In this document: piece by piece, positions 62,730 to 64,000 of the stretch | Layout: each line of letters opens with the position of its first letter | How positions within the stretch are numbered: the stretch's first letter is position 1 | Assembly: GCF_015694735.1 (NCBI RefSeq) | Contig: NZ_JADQDP010000001.1 | Span: forward strand, 620,001-684,000 | DNA: 64,000 nt | Direction: 5' to 3' | Origin: Hymenobacter properus | GTDB taxonomy: Bacteria > Bacteroidota > Bacteroidia > Cytophagales > Hymenobacteraceae | Program-made: the position numbers and the translations under genes | The notes under the pieces: generated by a model | Database searches by the model: none | Seen by the model: the letters and a program-made list of their open reading frames with translations, nothing else | Told to the model about the DNA's origin: nothing

Positions 62730-63740
62730 ATGGCTACGCTACGTCATTCTTACATCGCCGGAGTCGGCCACTACGTTCCCAGCCGGGTGGTGAAAAACAC
62801 CGAGCTCGAATCCCTCATGAACACCTCCGACGCCTGGATTCAGGAGCGGACCGGCATTCAGGAGCGCCGCTGGTTTGAGGAAGGCAAAGACACCACCGCC
62901 AACATGGGCGCCAACGCCGCCCGCAAGGCCCTGGAAATGGCCGGCGTGGAGGCCAACGACGTGCAGATGATAGTATTTGCCACGCTTTCGCCCGACTACT
63001 TCTTCCCGGGCTCCGGCGTGCTCCTGCAGCGCGAGTTGGGCATGACCAACAACTGCCCCGCCCTCGACGTGCGCAACCAGTGCTCGGGCTTCATCTATGC
63101 CCTCTCGGTGGCCGACCAGTTTGTGCGCACCGGCATGTACGACACCGTGCTGGTGGTGGGCTCCGAAATTCACTCCTCCGGCCTGGATAAGTCGCCCGAA
63201 GGCCGCGGCGTCTCGGTCATCTTCGGCGATGGCGCGGGCGCCGTGGTGGTGCGTCCCAGCACAACCGAAGGCCAGGGCATTCTCAGCACCCACCTGCACG
63301 CGCAGGGCGAGCACGCAGAGGAGCTCATTGTGAAAGAGCCCGGCTCAAACCGTGACAATCGTGTTGAATACGTGGTAGCTAACAAGCAAGACCTCTACCC
63401 CTACATGAACGGCCAGAACGTGTTTAAGCACGCCGTGGTGCGCTTCCCGCAGGTCATCAAAGAGGCCCTGGACCAGAACGGCTATCAGCCCTCTGATGTC
63501 GACATGCTCATCCCGCACCAGGCCAACCTGCGCATCACGCAGTACGTGCAGCAGAAAATGGGCCTGACCGACGACAAGGTGTTCAGCAACATCCAGCGCT
63601 ACGGCAACACCACCGCCGCCTCCGTGCCCATCGCCCTAAGCGAAGCCGTGCAGGAAGGAAAAATCAAGCGCGGCGACCTCGTGTGCCTGGCCGCCTTCGG
63701 CTCCGGCTTCACCTGGGCCTCGGCGCTGATTAAATGGTAG
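62730..63740 (+). CDS. fabH: 3-oxoacyl-ACP synthase III
   Basis: The 336-residue product is a KAS III: SYIAGVGHYVPSRVV, TSDAWIQERTGIQERRW, the catalytic Cys in DVRNQCSGFIYALS, GDGAGAVVVRPS, the His in MLIPHQANLRITQYV and the Asn in RYGNTTAASVPIAL. It condenses acetyl- or branched acyl-CoA with malonyl-ACP to start fatty-acid synthesis. A family-A hairpin separates it from the DtxR-like gene. The surrounding gene order gives no operon, though the glycosyltransferase ends 100 bases upstream. Confidence 0.95.
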   Translation: MATLRHSYIAGVGHYVPSRVVKNTELESLMNTSDAWIQERTGIQERRWFEEGKDTTANMGANAARKALEMAGVEANDVQMIVFATLSPDYFFPGSGVLLQRELGMTNNCPALDVRNQCSGFIYALSVADQFVRTGMYDTVLVVGSEIHSSGLDKSPEGRGVSVIFGDGAGAVVVRPSTTEGQGILSTHLHAQGEHAEELIVKEPGSNRDNRVEYVVANKQDLYPYMNGQNVFKHAVVRFPQVIKEALDQNGYQPSDVDMLIPHQANLRITQYVQQKMGLTDDKVFSNIQRYGNTTAASVPIALSEAVQEGKIKRGDLVCLAAFGSGFTWASALIKW

Positions 63741-63747
63741 GTTGCCT

Positions 63748-63834
63748 GTCATGCTGAGCGCAGCCGAAGCATCTCTACCGCAATACTAAATGATTAGTAC
63801 AGCAGTAGAGATGCTTCGGTGCGCTCAACATGAC
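63748..63834. repeat. Family-A palindromic repeat (diverged right arm)
   Basis: GTCATGCTGAGCGCAGCCGA and CGGTGCGCTCAACATGAC pair with a few mismatches, with GAAGCATCTCTAC against GTAGAGATGCTTC inside. Confidence 0.88.
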
Positions 63835-63848
63835 GTTCTTTGTATTGC

Positions 63849-64000
63849 ATGCCCAGTCAAACCGAAGAAAACTACTTAAAAGCCATTTTCAAGCTGGCCG
63901 AGGAAGAGCCCGAAGCCACGGGCGTTAGTACCAACCGCATTGCGGCGGCGCTGGCCACCCGGGCCCCTTCCGTCACGGACATGCTACGGCGGTTGTCCGA
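63849..64000 (+). CDS. DtxR/MntR-family metal-dependent repressor, 3'-truncated
   Basis: The first 50 codons read MPSQTEENYLKAIFKLAEEE, PEATGVSTNRIAAALATRAP and SVTDMLRRLS, the winged-helix start of DtxR/MntR-type regulators (S.T.E.YL..I..l...., then recognition helix APSVTDML). It is a manganese- or iron-responsive repressor. The rest lies beyond the window, so the target cannot be named. Confidence 0.85.
   Translation, partial: MPSQTEENYLKAIFKLAEEEPEATGVSTNRIAAALATRAPSVTDMLRRLS

Overview
The window is about 64 kb of a G+C-rich (low 60s % by eye) chromosome from a Bacteroidota bacterium, most likely Hymenobacter or a close relative in the Cytophagales. The reasons are: many secreted lipoproteins with a short signal peptide and lipobox, TAnnTTTG-type -7 promoter boxes just upstream of starts, almost no Shine-Dalgarno sequences, DUF4199 and DPP IV-type S9 peptidase families, and a spheroidene-monooxygenase-like protein. 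No rRNA, tRNA, CRISPR array, transposase, integrase or phage gene was seen, so this is chromosomal backbone with patches of accessory genes. The first gene (MMPL exporter) and the last (DtxR-type repressor) run off the window.

Layout. 1-6.6 kb: exporter, small lipoproteins, a 2OG-Fe(II) oxygenase remnant, an MpaB-type oxygenase and two FKBP lipoprotein genes. 6.6-12.5 kb: a large nuclease-helicase with two lipoproteins on the minus strand, then a coiled-coil membrane protein and an Imm51-like protein. 12.6-24.0 kb: the four components of the poorly characterised YehQ/YehL/YehM/YehP set (SWIM protein, MoxR ATPase, DUF5682, VWA protein), broken up by an AT-rich DUF6414-like gene, a thioredoxin-reductase-like enzyme and a divergent HxlR/azoreductase pair. 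Hairpin repeats lie at most junctions. 24-38 kb: Rieske-FAD oxidoreductase, UPF1-type helicase, S9 peptidase, SMP-30-like lipoprotein, catalase KatE, SlyD-like isomerase and small stress or metabolic enzymes. 38.3-44.2 kb: a CrtA-like protein and three paralogous lipoproteins with a possible atypical-kinase fold. 44-49 kb: topoisomerase IB, App1-type phosphatase, and a stand-alone MACPF pore-former. 49-58 kb: cell-envelope genes (MtgA, LonN-like, M48, L,D-transpeptidase), DUF4199, a YbiT-like ABC-F protein and an outer-membrane barrel. 58-64 kb: core metabolism (3-hydroxybutyryl-CoA dehydrogenase, MsrA, DapD, glycosyltransferase, FabH) and a metal-dependent repressor.

The strongest structural signal is a dense set of intergenic palindromic repeats of at least five sequence families. 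Some are nested, some occur in opposite orientations around a terminator hairpin, and two flank the topoisomerase gene. They are concentrated between gene ends and around the Yeh-like cluster, where they separate genes that one would expect to form an operon.

The best candidates for new biology are the fragmented YehLMPQ-like system with its AT-rich insert, the three kinase-like lipoproteins (one lacking the putative catalytic DRH), the ABC-F protein with one degenerate ATP site, and the MACPF protein with three C-terminal repeats. All assignments come from reading the sequence; no database search was run.
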